Source: Accumulibacter sp. (GTDB taxonomy: Bacteria; Pseudomonadota; Gammaproteobacteria; Burkholderiales; Rhodocyclaceae). From it: a stretch of 33,180 bases of DNA. Shown one piece after another: positions 1 through 9,258 of this stretch. The stretch covers positions 1 to 33,180 of the forward strand of contig JAFLDO010000047.1 in the NCBI GenBank assembly GCA_017302455.1, written 5' to 3'. Position 1 is the first letter of the stretch. Each line of letters opens with the position of its first letter. The position numbers were made by a program, and so were the translations under genes. A model generated the notes under the pieces. That model saw nothing but the letters and a program-made list of their open reading frames with translations, searched no databases and was not told where the DNA came from.

Positions 1-49
1 CGTCGTCATGCTGGTCGCTCCTCACGAAGTCGTGCAGAATCGGCGCCAT
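1..49 (-). CDS. Start of an unknown gene, coupled to the upstream hypothetical gene (partial)
   Basis: An ATG at 49-47 on the minus strand overlaps the TGA of the gene at 49-975 by one base (TGATG). It opens a frame that stays open to the window edge and reads MAPILHDFVRSDQHDD. The overlap is the classic arrangement for translational coupling, so the two products probably act together. Only 16 codons are visible, so no family can be assigned. The gene continues to the left of the window. Confidence 0.5.
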   Translation of the reverse strand, partial: MAPILHDFVRSDQHDD

Positions 50-975
50 CACCGCGATGGAGCCGTCATGCAGAATAGTTCGTGGGGTCTGGGCGGGCGA
101 CCTCTCCGCGTAGCGGCTTCGTTCAACCCAATCGACGACAAGGACCGCTTAACGGACGTAAAATCATTATCAGTCACTCCGATTCTCGAAAAAAGCATAC
201 TGAATTGCTGCATGAGATGCTCAATCCACGGCGATTTTAGTTTTGCCACAGGTGCGGCGAGGTCATCATCCCCATAGAATCGCGGACACCGCATTCTTTT
301 ATCATTTCTCGAGACCCAAACGTCTTTAGACAAACCGGCGACGATTTCGCGCACTAAGCTTGTCGGGATGTGGTGTATTTCGCACAGCAAGGCAACATAA
401 TTCCCTGAAGCACCACTGAGCGTTGGCATCTGCTGCAGAAGATAGAAGCCGGCTAGGCGGTTATCTGTCAGTTCTTTAACAACACTTTCCATCTTCGTTG
501 CATTCGCTTTTAGGTGGTCCCTGCGTGCCTCTATCGAGTCGCAAGATGCTCTATGCTTTTTATTTTCCTTATAAGCTTCCATTGCCGACTTCATTTTTTG
601 GCAACGAGTCGCGGAGCGGCCGTCATTCTCTTTGTGCCTAAAGTGCGCTTCATAAATTTCGTCCACCCCCTTCGTGTGCAGAAGCGACTCTGAGAGCGAC
701 TCGCTTTTAAGGAGGTTTTTCAGCGTATTTAGACAGTCCGCATGGATGCGGTCCATGGCAATATTCGCCCCGTCAGCGAGGACCCAGTCGTTAAGGGAGA
801 CCACGGGAATATAGTTGTAGATTTGCGTCTTATCCTGTGCAGCGTCGCATCGCGCAGTGATAACGAGTCCGAACACTGAAGTGTTCTGGTAGTTTTCTGC
901 GTAGGAGCAAGAAAAGACGGTACCCTGAGTGAATTCATTTGCACGCGGCTCGTCGAACATTAGTGATTTTGTCAT
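49..975 (-). CDS. Hypothetical protein, possible defence-island component
   Basis: A 308-residue protein I do not recognise. The N-terminal 70 residues (FTQGTVFSCSYAENY, then GLVITARCDAAQ and YIPVVSLNDW) look like a compact beta-rich domain with several Cys residues. The middle (about 110-170) is charged and probably helical or coiled coil. The C-terminus ends in a basic, Pro-rich tail. No signal peptide or membrane segment is seen. Its DNA is clearly more AT-rich than the flanking hsd genes, which suggests separate acquisition. It lies 183 bp downstream of hsdR on the same strand and overlaps the next gene by one base. The position beside a restriction operon makes a defence role plausible, but that is inference only. 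The ATG at 975 has no clear ribosome binding site; a second Met at residue 6 is an alternative start. Confidence 0.65.
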   Translation of the reverse strand: MTKSLMFDEPRANEFTQGTVFSCSYAENYQNTSVFGLVITARCDAAQDKTQIYNYIPVVSLNDWVLADGANIAMDRIHADCLNTLKNLLKSESLSESLLHTKGVDEIYEAHFRHKENDGRSATRCQKMKSAMEAYKENKKHRASCDSIEARRDHLKANATKMESVVKELTDNRLAGFYLLQQMPTLSGASGNYVALLCEIHHIPTSLVREIVAGLSKDVWVSRNDKRMRCPRFYGDDDLAAPVAKLKSPWIEHLMQQFSMLFSRIGVTDNDFTSVKRSLSSIGLNEAATRRGRPPRPHELFCMTAPSR

Positions 976-1158
976 TCCGGATTTTTAATTTTCTTCGGCT
1001 AATCGAAAAACCATTCCAGCAAACTAAAGTCTCTTACCATCAGTCCCTTAGCGCTCTTCGAAACTCAAAAACCCGGGAAAGCAAGTCAAAGATGCATTTG
1101 TTATTCGAATTTTTTCTTCTTAGAACAGCATTGCTCTGACCGCTCCGCGCTTGCGGAG

Positions 1159-4100
1159 CTAGGCCACCGCCCGCTCCCGAATCTCCTCCAGCACCCGCAC
1201 AATTTGTGTCACCTTCGCCTCGGGGAACACCCCGAACGGCCCCTGCGCATTGATGTCGGTATACGGCGACTCGAACAGACGCCCCGGCTCCATCACCCCG
1301 TTCTGCGTCAACTCCTCGACCACCAAATTGATGAACTCAATCTGGTTCGGCGTCGCCGTGGTGCCCCCGATGAAATCGCTGAAGGCCTGCATCGCGGCGT
1401 CCCGGTCCAGTCCCACGAGGGAGCGGATGAAAACGCCCAGGCCGTGGCTTTTCTCCCTCGCTTCCTTGATGAGCTCAGGTGAGCCACCGGCTTCCAGCAG
1501 CATCTTTTCCAGCTCAGCCAGGTCGGTCGGCGTGAGGGGCTGATTGCGGCGCAGCCGTTGCAACGCCAAGTGTGACTCGTGGGCTCGCAGGAAGGTGCGT
1601 GCCTTGTCCTTGAACTTCGCCATGTTCAGGCCGGCTGTTACTTGCGGGAGGTCGATGGTGGCAAGGTCTCCAATCTCATCCTCGAAATCCGTATAGACGA
1701 CCTTCTTCTCTCCCTTGGGGATGAGCTTGACCAAGGCCCGCAGCCGGCGGCGAACCGTTTCAAGCATCGGTACGGTCACACCTTCCCACCAGTCTTCACT
1801 CGCGACCGCCTGAATGAGCACCATCTCCGCGTTGATGGCCGGAATCGCGGACTGCTCTTCCAGTGCGCTGGCCAGGGCTTGAATTTTCTCCTTCAGGCCG
1901 GTGAAGGCCGGCAGTGCCTGCAGCACCGCGAGCTGCGTGCGCAGCACCAGCATGTCGAAGCGCTTCGCTTCCTCGTCCTCATCGACGAGCTCGGTCGGCA
2001 GCCCTGCGACGCGATTGGTCAGCACTTCAAAGTCATCGGGCCCCAGAACTTGCCACGCTTCCGGTTTGGCGTACTTCTCGACGTACCGTCGGTGCGGTCT
2101 GACGACGAAGTTGTCCTGATTCATTGCGGCCACGTTCTCATGCAGCATCGCCGCCGTCTCGGCCCGCAGTTGCGCCTCGGTGAGGTGCCCGCCATACGGC
2201 GCAGCGACCTGGTCGCTGGCGGTTTGCCCACGGGCCAACTTGGCATCCAGGCTGGAGATGAGTTGCAGCCGTGCCCCGAACAGCCGCTTGCTGAGCGGCT
2301 CGGCGGCCGACCCGTCGTCGAAGTTCGGGTTCTGGCTGAAGAATTCCAGGTTTTGGCAGAAATCGAAGATGTAGAAGTTCTGCTTGTCCTCGCCCGGGCC
2401 GAACAGGTCCTTGCACAGACGGGTTCCGCGCCCGACCATCTGCCAGAACTTGGTCTTCGAGCGGACAATTTTGAAGAAAACCAGATTCACCACCTCGGGC
2501 ACGTCGATGCCGGTGTCGAGCATGTCGACCGAGACGGCGACGTGCGGCATCTTGTTCTTGGCCGAAAAGTCGTCGATGAGGCTCTGGGCGTATTCCGTCT
2601 TGTAGGTCACCACCCGTGCGAAGTGACCCTTGTAGTGCGGGTAGTTGGCGTCAAAGCGCTGGGCGATGAAGTCGGCGTGGTCGTTGTTCTTGGCGAAGAT
2701 GATGGTCTTGCCCAGCCGGTCGCCGCCCGCGACCTTTTGCCCCTTGGTCATCAGGGTCTCGAGCACCTTGTCGACGGTGTCCGTGTTGAACAGCCACTTG
2801 TTCACCGCCTCGGCGTTCACCTCTTCTGGCACCGTACCGTCGTCGCTCCACTCGAGGGCGTCCCAGGCTTCCTTCTCCTCTTCGGAGAGGTCCTCGTACT
2901 TGATGCCTTCGCGCTGGAATTTCAGCGGCACGGAGATGGGGACTGGCGGCACCAGGTGCTTGTCGGCCACGGCTTCATCGAGGCCGTAGGCGTCCGTCGG
3001 CACGCCGGTTTCGAGGTCGAACAGGCCGTAAGTGTTGTGGTCGATTTCGTCCTTGGGTGTGGCGGTGAGCCCTACCAGCAGCGAATCGAAGTAGTCGAAG
3101 ATGGCGCGGTACTTCTGATAGACGGAGCGATGCGCCTCATCGATGATGATGAGGTCGAAGTGGCCGACGCCAAAGCGACGTTGCCCATCGAACGCCTCGT
3201 CAATCAGCCCCATCATCGTCGGGTAGGTCGACACATACACCCGCCCTTCGGTGGCCTTGTCGGTCACCAGATTCACCGGCGCCGAATCCGGCAGGTGCGC
3301 CTTGAAGGCATTTACCGCCTGATTGACCAGCGCCACCCGGTCGGCGAGGAACAGCACGCGCTTTGCCCAATTGCAGCGCATCAGGATGTCGGCGAGCGCA
3401 ATCACTGTCCGGGTCTTGCCGGCACCAGTTGCCATCACCAGTAGCGACTTGCGCAGCTTGTCCGTCTCGAAGCTCTCGCCGACGCGGCGCACCGCCCGCG
3501 TCTGGTAGTAGCGCTCGATGATGGCGCTGTTGATGACGGCTTCCGACAGCTTCTTGCGGCTGCTGCGCCGCTGGATGAGGAGCTCGAGCTCGGGCTTCTT
3601 GTAGAACCCTTGCACCGCACGCGGCGGGTAGGACTTGTCGTCCCACATCCAGTGTTCGTAGCCGTTCGAATAGAAGATGACTGGGCGCTGACCGTATTGC
3701 GCCTCCAGGCAGTCCGCGTAAAGCTTGGCCTGCTGCTGACCCACCGTCGGGTTCTTGTTCGTCCGTTTCGCCTCAATCAGGCCGAGCGGCTTGCCGTCGT
3801 CGCCCCACAGCACGTAATCGACGTAGCCCTTGTTCTCTGCGTTGGGCATCCCGGTCACTTCGACTTCAAAGCTCTTCGCCGGGTCGAGATTCCAGCCGGC
3901 CTCCTTCAGCAACGTGTCGATGAAGAGCTTGCGGGTCTCGGCTTCCGAATAGTCGTGCGTGTCAGGCTGGGCCGTGTTGGCCTGCCGTATCGCTGCGAAC
4001 TCCTCACGCAGGCGACGCAGCTCCTCATCCAGTGCCGCCCGTTCGGACAACAGGGAGGACAGCTTCTCGTCCCTCGTGCGTAGCTCGACTTCGAGCTTCT

Positions 4101-4566
4101 GCAGTTGCTCGATGGTTTGCGCCGGCAGTGCGGACGCGGTTGGGAGCAACTTGATGTCGAAGCGCTGGCTCGGGTCTGGACGGGTGACGCGCCCGTAGGT
4201 GCGGGCAAGCCAGTAGCAGAAGTGGAAAAGCTCGCGGGTGGTATTCACCGCGTCGGCGGGCGCCATCTTCTTGGCGCTGTGGACCGCCATGTTGCCCAGG
4301 TCCTTGATGAGCCGAGCCTTGGTGAAGAGCGCATCCCCGGCCGTCTGCCGGAAGGTCGGTTCGTGAATCAGCGCGCTGAGATTGTCCTGATAGGGCAGCC
4401 TCAGCGACTTGTCGTGCTTATAGAGCCAGGCGACACCCAATTCCAGCGTGCGCCGCGCATAGAAGCAGGATGCCCGGGCATCCGTATTCGCCAACTCCTC
4501 CGCCTTCGACGCCGACTCGAAGAGAAAGGCCCACTCGGGAAGGCTGAGGAAGGCGAAGTTGCTCAT
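1159..4566 (-). CDS. hsdR: Type I restriction enzyme, R subunit
   Basis: The motor and nuclease subunit of a type I restriction-modification system, 1135 residues. The N-terminus resembles a DUF4145 helical domain, followed by a coiled-coil-like stretch (about 155-200). A PD-(D/E)xK nuclease follows, with Asp250 (GYVDYVLWG) and Glu265-x-Lys267 (LIEAKRT). The SF2 helicase core has Walker A MATGAGKT (Lys384), DEAH box IIIDEAHRS (476-479), VGLTATP and the motif VI-like GRGTRL. The C-terminal part fits the EcoEI-R-C type (type IB-like) domain. The start ATG overlaps the stop of the upstream DUF262 gene by four bases (ATGA). All catalytic motifs appear intact, so the enzyme should be functional. 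It is the last gene of the hsdM-hsdS-X-hsdR operon. Confidence 0.95.
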   Translation of the reverse strand: MSNFAFLSLPEWAFLFESASKAEELANTDARASCFYARRTLELGVAWLYKHDKSLRLPYQDNLSALIHEPTFRQTAGDALFTKARLIKDLGNMAVHSAKKMAPADAVNTTRELFHFCYWLARTYGRVTRPDPSQRFDIKLLPTASALPAQTIEQLQKLEVELRTRDEKLSSLLSERAALDEELRRLREEFAAIRQANTAQPDTHDYSEAETRKLFIDTLLKEAGWNLDPAKSFEVEVTGMPNAENKGYVDYVLWGDDGKPLGLIEAKRTNKNPTVGQQQAKLYADCLEAQYGQRPVIFYSNGYEHWMWDDKSYPPRAVQGFYKKPELELLIQRRSSRKKLSEAVINSAIIERYYQTRAVRRVGESFETDKLRKSLLVMATGAGKTRTVIALADILMRCNWAKRVLFLADRVALVNQAVNAFKAHLPDSAPVNLVTDKATEGRVYVSTYPTMMGLIDEAFDGQRRFGVGHFDLIIIDEAHRSVYQKYRAIFDYFDSLLVGLTATPKDEIDHNTYGLFDLETGVPTDAYGLDEAVADKHLVPPVPISVPLKFQREGIKYEDLSEEEKEAWDALEWSDDGTVPEEVNAEAVNKWLFNTDTVDKVLETLMTKGQKVAGGDRLGKTIIFAKNNDHADFIAQRFDANYPHYKGHFARVVTYKTEYAQSLIDDFSAKNKMPHVAVSVDMLDTGIDVPEVVNLVFFKIVRSKTKFWQMVGRGTRLCKDLFGPGEDKQNFYIFDFCQNLEFFSQNPNFDDGSAAEPLSKRLFGARLQLISSLDAKLARGQTASDQVAAPYGGHLTEAQLRAETAAMLHENVAAMNQDNFVVRPHRRYVEKYAKPEAWQVLGPDDFEVLTNRVAGLPTELVDEDEEAKRFDMLVLRTQLAVLQALPAFTGLKEKIQALASALEEQSAIPAINAEMVLIQAVASEDWWEGVTVPMLETVRRRLRALVKLIPKGEKKVVYTDFEDEIGDLATIDLPQVTAGLNMAKFKDKARTFLRAHESHLALQRLRRNQPLTPTDLAELEKMLLEAGGSPELIKEAREKSHGLGVFIRSLVGLDRDAAMQAFSDFIGGTTATPNQIEFINLVVEELTQNGVMEPGRLFESPYTDINAQGPFGVFPEAKVTQIVRVLEEIRERAVA

Positions 4567-6290
4567 AGCTTAGCTTTCTCCCGGATAAAGCTGTTCATCC
4601 GCTCCGCCAGTGCGACCCGGCGCTGTTGCAGGAAGTCGCGATAACACGCCGTGGCCCAGAGCTCAGGGTCGGTGGGCACACACTGACTGGTCAGCGCCTC
4701 CGCGCCCTGCTTGTCGACGATGGTGGCCAGGTAAGCGCTCGCTTCCTTGTTGCTGATGCGCCGGTTCGTCTGACCCGTGATGAAGGCCATGTTGGCGATT
4801 TCATTGATTTCGCCGGTCTCGTAGCCCTGCGCCTTGAGCAGGGACTTCGGGATGATGTGATGCCACTGGATGAAATGGAGCTTGCCCTGGTGGGTCAGCG
4901 ACAACCCTAGGCCGCTGTACCAGTCCTTGGCACCCGAGGCCTTCAACGCCAAGTAAGCTAGCGAGAACAGCGGGCTATTCACCCCGCGGCCCGCCAGGTC
5001 GCCCGGCTCAACATGCAGGCGGCCGAACTGGCGCTTGACCGGCTCCATCAGCTTGCCGATGTCCTGGTCGCGGAAAACGATGGCCAGGTCCTCGTTCAGC
5101 AGGGTTTCCGTCGAACCCCGCGAATAGCGACCGCGCGCGTTGGCCACCAGCAGCCAGTGCAACAGCTTGTTCTGCTCATCGGCGGTGAGTTTGTTGTCCG
5201 TTACCCGGCTCACGGCCGCGAGCGTATGGATGAACATCGGTGAGGACAGCAGGGATTCGTCCTCAATGCCGACGTTGGTGCGCAGGAAGTTGATGGCAAA
5301 GCGCAGTCCTTCTTTGGCCTGCTCCCAACCCACCTTGAGCTTGTCCACCGGCGTGCTCGCCACCGAACGGAACAGGCACTGCTGCGTGGCGAAGACGACG
5401 ATGGCCCGCACCAGGTGGCCCAGCTCAATCGTGAACCAGCTCTGCTCGCACTCCTCCTGGAAAGCCTCGAGTTCCTTCAGCAGGTTCGGCCAGCGCGAGG
5501 TCATCTGCGCCAGCGCCAAGTCGGACGAGCGCAGCTTTGCACCGAGCGAATTCACCCGCACGAAGATTTCTGTGACCTCTTCGTAGCTCATGGCGCGTTC
5601 AAGAACATGAACCACGTATTGGTAGTTCTTGATGGCGCGCAGCTTCTTCAGGCGGTCGGAATACTTCTGGTAACGCGGGTCGTCGAGGTCCTTGATGCCC
5701 GCCTTCTTTAATATATCGGTGTCGTTTGCCGTGCCGAAAACATGGCTCACCGACACCCAGTTGGGTTGCGACAGCAGGTTCTTGCTCGCGACCACGAAGG
5801 TGCGGCGATTGAGCTTTTCCTGCAGGCCCTGCTCGACCTCGTCGGGCTCTTCCGCCTCGTCGTTCACTTCGTCGTCAGGAGTGAGCGGTGAAGGCTCATC
5901 GGTTTCCACCTCGGTGTCGTCGGTGGGTGGGCCGTCCGGGTGTTCGAGGTTGAACAGGATGTCGATAGGGCGCTTACGACCACGGACCGACACCATCTCT
6001 CCGCCCAGCACGGCGGTCAGTGAAGTCAGCCGTTGCTGGCCGTCGAGCAGCAGCTTGCGGCCGGCAAAAGCATTGGTCTCCTGCGCAATGGCGAAATCCC
6101 GCGTCGGCACCGGCTCGTCGGTCTCCCACATCAGGATGGAGCCGCTGGGGTAGCCGCGGTAGAGCGAATCGAGCAGGTCGCGGACCCGAGTGGCTTGCCA
6201 GACGTAGTGGCGCTGGATTTCCGGCAAGCGCAGCTCGCCGCGCTTGTACATGTCCACCAGGGTGCCGATGGGGATGTTTTGCTGCTGCAT
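4563..6290 (-). CDS. DUF262 / HNH-type GmrSD-like protein within the hsd operon
   Basis: A 575-residue protein with an N-terminal DUF262 (GmrS/ParB-like NTPase) domain: IPIGTLVDMYKRGELRLPEIQR, then LLLDGQQRLTSL, the conserved DGQQR motif. An acidic linker (about 115-150, rich in Asp, Glu and Pro) follows. The C-terminal region carries an HNH-like motif, QWHHIIPKSLL, followed by a conserved Asn in NEIANMAFITGQTNRRIS, as in the DUF1524-type nuclease half of GmrSD. GmrSD enzymes are type IV restriction systems that attack modified DNA. The gene sits two bases after hsdS and overlaps hsdR by four bases, so it is co-translated with the type I system. It could be an autonomous type IV enzyme or an accessory subunit; the sequence does not decide. 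It is full length with its motifs intact. Confidence 0.88.
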   Translation of the reverse strand: MQQQNIPIGTLVDMYKRGELRLPEIQRHYVWQATRVRDLLDSLYRGYPSGSILMWETDEPVPTRDFAIAQETNAFAGRKLLLDGQQRLTSLTAVLGGEMVSVRGRKRPIDILFNLEHPDGPPTDDTEVETDEPSPLTPDDEVNDEAEEPDEVEQGLQEKLNRRTFVVASKNLLSQPNWVSVSHVFGTANDTDILKKAGIKDLDDPRYQKYSDRLKKLRAIKNYQYVVHVLERAMSYEEVTEIFVRVNSLGAKLRSSDLALAQMTSRWPNLLKELEAFQEECEQSWFTIELGHLVRAIVVFATQQCLFRSVASTPVDKLKVGWEQAKEGLRFAINFLRTNVGIEDESLLSSPMFIHTLAAVSRVTDNKLTADEQNKLLHWLLVANARGRYSRGSTETLLNEDLAIVFRDQDIGKLMEPVKRQFGRLHVEPGDLAGRGVNSPLFSLAYLALKASGAKDWYSGLGLSLTHQGKLHFIQWHHIIPKSLLKAQGYETGEINEIANMAFITGQTNRRISNKEASAYLATIVDKQGAEALTSQCVPTDPELWATACYRDFLQQRRVALAERMNSFIREKAKL

Positions 6291-6292
6291 GC

Positions 6293-7477
6293 TCAGAGTT
6301 CTCCCCGGAAAGCTCGAGACTGAAGGGCAGCGAAAAGTGCGCCAAACTCCTCAAGAGCTCGTCGGTGCACTACTTTATTCGCTATCACGGTTTCGACATG
6401 CTTTGCGTATTGGGATTGAAGCTCCAACGGCGGTTGCGGGATTTTCATGGCTTGGACTTCAGTGGCATTGATGTTTGCCATACCGATAATGCTTTTGCAC
6501 ATGCTACGCAGAGTACGCTTTGCATAGGACGTGTTCATGAATCCAGCCAGGTACTCGGGGTCGTTAGCCGCGTTAATGCGTAGACGAATCAGATAACCCG
6601 CATAAGCCATTGGCTCCGACCTACGGTAGATGGCTGTTTTCCCGACCAAGTCAGCACTGTTTGTGCGATTGAAGAGGACATCGCCCTGCCTCACCAGATA
6701 GCGCTCGTGCTGACTTTCATCGAGGTCCATGTACTTAAGGTCAACAAAGTCCATTTCGCCGGACCGAGTAATGTTGTTCATTCGCAGCACCGGAAACTTA
6801 CCGTCAGCGGATGACTTTTCACTTGTCCCGTATGAGGCTGAGGCCAGTAAGTCGCCGACGGCACGTACTGGCCATTTTTTGGTGTTCGTTGCAGGGTCTC
6901 CGAACATCTCGATGAAAATCCCCCGCTGCAGCTCATCCAGCAGCGCCAAGGCTTCCCGCCGCTTGGCACGAAGCGCATCGGCTTGGTCAAGGATGGCGGC
7001 GATGCGGCGTTGTTCTGAGAGTGAGAGAAGTGGAATTTTGAGCTCCCCAATTTGGGTTAGGCTCAAATTTTGTATCGTGCCGGTAACTGTCGCTCCGCGC
7101 ATTTGCTTTTGCGCATCCTCGCCCTCCAGCCAATGACGAAGAAAAGGGCGATAGATTTTTTCTGACGTACGGAGAATGGCTACTGCTTGATTGCAATTTA
7201 GTGGAGGTGCGTTTTCAGGGACGACGCCAGTACGCCCAATGCTGCCTGCAATGGATAGCAGGACATCTCCTGGAAGAATTTGAGAGCGCTTTAACAATTG
7301 ATGGACCTGGCCATCGATGAACAGCGTGTCCTTTTCAAAATTTACAACGCCACCAGAAATGTTCTGAACTCGCAGAAAGCCGACACCCTCGTCAGCAAAG
7401 TCAAATCCGATGGAGGTTGGCGTGGTTCCCTTTGTGATTAGTTCACAAAGGTCTTTTAGTGGAACTCTCGTTGCCAT
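6293..7477 (-). CDS. hsdS: Type I restriction-modification specificity subunit
   Basis: The DNA-recognition subunit, 394 residues from the ATG at 7477. It has the usual two half-subunits. The first target recognition domain starts at about residue 2 (RVPLKDLCELITKGTTP). It is followed by the conserved helical spacer LSEQRRIAAILDQADALRAK. The second domain begins around WPVRAVGDLLASASYGTSEKS, and a second helical region closes the protein. The ATG shares one base with the hsdM stop (TGATG), and this decides the start over an in-frame TTG one codon upstream. Base composition is lower in GC inside the recognition domains than in hsdM and hsdR, as is usual for these rapidly exchanged segments. 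The recognised DNA sequence cannot be predicted by eye. Confidence 0.93.
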   Translation of the reverse strand: MATRVPLKDLCELITKGTTPTSIGFDFADEGVGFLRVQNISGGVVNFEKDTLFIDGQVHQLLKRSQILPGDVLLSIAGSIGRTGVVPENAPPLNCNQAVAILRTSEKIYRPFLRHWLEGEDAQKQMRGATVTGTIQNLSLTQIGELKIPLLSLSEQRRIAAILDQADALRAKRREALALLDELQRGIFIEMFGDPATNTKKWPVRAVGDLLASASYGTSEKSSADGKFPVLRMNNITRSGEMDFVDLKYMDLDESQHERYLVRQGDVLFNRTNSADLVGKTAIYRRSEPMAYAGYLIRLRINAANDPEYLAGFMNTSYAKRTLRSMCKSIIGMANINATEVQAMKIPQPPLELQSQYAKHVETVIANKVVHRRALEEFGALFAALQSRAFRGEL

Positions 7478-9015
7478 CAAGACAACATCCCCTCAAGCGC
7501 TTTCATCCCCTCCTGAATCTCCTCCTCCAGCTTGACCAGCTTGGCCAGAATCTCCTTCGGTGGCAGGTGCTCCACCGTTTCATGCACCACTTCCTTGTAG
7601 CGGTTGATGGAGAGGTCATAGCCCTGGGCAGCAATGTCGGCCTTGGGCACACAGAAACTCTGCTCGGTACGCGAGCGCTGTCGTTCGTCCCCGTTCCGCT
7701 GCTGCCAGCGCGCCAGCACATCCGGCAGGTTGTTCTTGACGTGCTCTGCCTCCGAGAGCGGTTGCAGCGGAGCCACGCCGAGCTTGTCTTCCGCCAACAG
7801 AGGCTGACGCTTGTCGTCCAGACTCCAGCCGTCGCCCTGCATGTCGTAGAACCAGACCTGGTCGGTGCCGCCCGAATTGGTCTTGGTAAAAATCAGAATC
7901 GCTGTCGACACGCCGGCATAGGGCTTGAAGCAGCCCGAGGGCAGCGAGAGGACTGCATCGAGCTTCTGCTCCTCGACAATCATCCGGCGCAGTTCCTTGT
8001 GCGCCTTGCTGGAGCCGAACAGCACGCCGTCCGGCACGATGACCGCCGCGCGCCCGCCGGGCTTCAAGAGTCGCAGGAAGAGTGCGAGGAACAGCAGCTC
8101 GGTCTTCTTCGTTTTGACCAGCGCCAGCAGGTCTTTGGCGGTGTTCTCGTAGTCCAGCGACCCCGCGAAAGGCGGATTGGCGAGGATGAGGGAGTACTTC
8201 TCCTCGTCGCCGGCGTGGTCCTGCGCCAGCGAATCCTTGTAGCGGATGTCCGGGTTATCGACGCCGTGGAGCGCCATGTTCATGCTGCCGATGCGCAACA
8301 TGGTGTTGTCGAAGTCGTAGCCGTGGAACATGCCGTGGTGGAAGTGCTCACGGGCCGTAGCATCGTTGAACAGCGCCGGATGCTTCTCGCGCAGGTATTC
8401 CCCCGCTGCCACCAGGAAGCCGCAGGTGCCGCTGGCTGGGTCGCAAATGACGTCCTTGGGCGTGGGCCCGGTGAGCTCCACCATCAGCTTGATGATGTGA
8501 CGCGGCGTGCGGAACTGACCGTTCTGACCGGCGGCGGCAATCTTGCCGAGCATGTACTCGTAGAGGTCGCCCTTGGTGTCGCGGTCCTCCATCGGTACGT
8601 GGTCGAGCATGTCCACCACCTTGGCCAGGAGGCCGGCGGTCGGGATGGTGAAGCGTGCGTCCTTCATGTGGTGACTGTAGGTCGAGCCATCGCCGCCACG
8701 GGTGCGCAGGAAGGGGAAAACGTGCTCGCCCACCACCTCGAACATCTCGGCCGGCGCGAAGTTCTTGAACCGCGACCAGCGAAGGTCATCGTAGGCCCGC
8801 CCCTTGGGGTCCGTGCCTTCGGGGAAGATGCGGTTCGCCATCGGCCGCCTGAGGAGCGTCGCCTTGCTCTCCTCCAGGGTGTGCGCGTCATCCAGCCGGC
8901 GGATGAAGAGCAGGTAGGTAATCTGCTCCAGCACCTCCATCGGGTTCGAAATCCCACCCGACCAGAAGGCGTTCCATACGGCGTCGATTTGGCTACGAAG
9001 TTCGCCAGTCAGCAT
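7477..9015 (-). CDS. hsdM: Type I restriction-modification DNA methyltransferase subunit
   Basis: An N6-adenine methyltransferase, 512 residues. It combines an N-terminal HsdM helical domain (LRSQIDAVWNAFWSGGI, then LEQITYLLFIRRLDD) with a Rossmann methylase domain. The S-adenosylmethionine motif DPASGTCGF is at about residues 192-200 and the catalytic NPPF motif at about 280-283. I place the start at MLTGELRSQ (9015) because AGGAA lies just upstream and homologues begin there; the open frame extends 21 codons further without support. It is the first gene of the operon and directly overlaps hsdS. Together with HsdS it would form the modification enzyme protecting host DNA. Confidence 0.95.
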   Translation of the reverse strand: MLTGELRSQIDAVWNAFWSGGISNPMEVLEQITYLLFIRRLDDAHTLEESKATLLRRPMANRIFPEGTDPKGRAYDDLRWSRFKNFAPAEMFEVVGEHVFPFLRTRGGDGSTYSHHMKDARFTIPTAGLLAKVVDMLDHVPMEDRDTKGDLYEYMLGKIAAAGQNGQFRTPRHIIKLMVELTGPTPKDVICDPASGTCGFLVAAGEYLREKHPALFNDATAREHFHHGMFHGYDFDNTMLRIGSMNMALHGVDNPDIRYKDSLAQDHAGDEEKYSLILANPPFAGSLDYENTAKDLLALVKTKKTELLFLALFLRLLKPGGRAAVIVPDGVLFGSSKAHKELRRMIVEEQKLDAVLSLPSGCFKPYAGVSTAILIFTKTNSGGTDQVWFYDMQGDGWSLDDKRQPLLAEDKLGVAPLQPLSEAEHVKNNLPDVLARWQQRNGDERQRSRTEQSFCVPKADIAAQGYDLSINRYKEVVHETVEHLPPKEILAKLVKLEEEIQEGMKALEGMLS

Positions 9016-9081
9016 TGAATCATTCCTGTGTTTCCTGTCCTGCGGCCTGTTCTCTGCCGCATGGCGGACGCATTGCAAGCG

Positions 9082-9110
9082 ATGCTATCCGCCGCGTCTA
9101 TGTCAATCAA
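9082..9110 (-). promoter_or_regulatory. Candidate sigma70 promoter for the hsd operon
   Basis: On the minus strand TTGATT (9110-9105) and TAGCAT (9087-9082) are separated by exactly 17 bases, about 70 bases upstream of the hsdM start. Neither hexamer is perfect, so this is a suggestion. The remainder of the 243-bp gap between trfA and hsdM shows nothing else I can name. Confidence 0.35.
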
Positions 9111-9258
9111 GTTTGCTGATGCCGATGCGATGAGGCTAACCGAGATGCTTCATATCCCGGCGCGCACCGCCCCGCCTTGCAACGAGCCGAGGGTACCAGC
9201 AAGCGCTGCCATCGCGGCATGGCTGCGCTTGGGCATCAGTTGCCGACGAGTAACGTCG

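Noticed and set aside
1142-1159. Hairpin GCTCCGC/GCGGAGC as the hsdR terminator
   Set aside because: The stem reaches the hsdR stop codon and no T run follows on the minus strand, so it is not a convincing intrinsic terminator.
1579-3444. Long plus-strand open frame opposite hsdR (621 codons)
   Set aside because: It is the complement of hsdR, has no recognisable domain, and arises from third-position GC bias.
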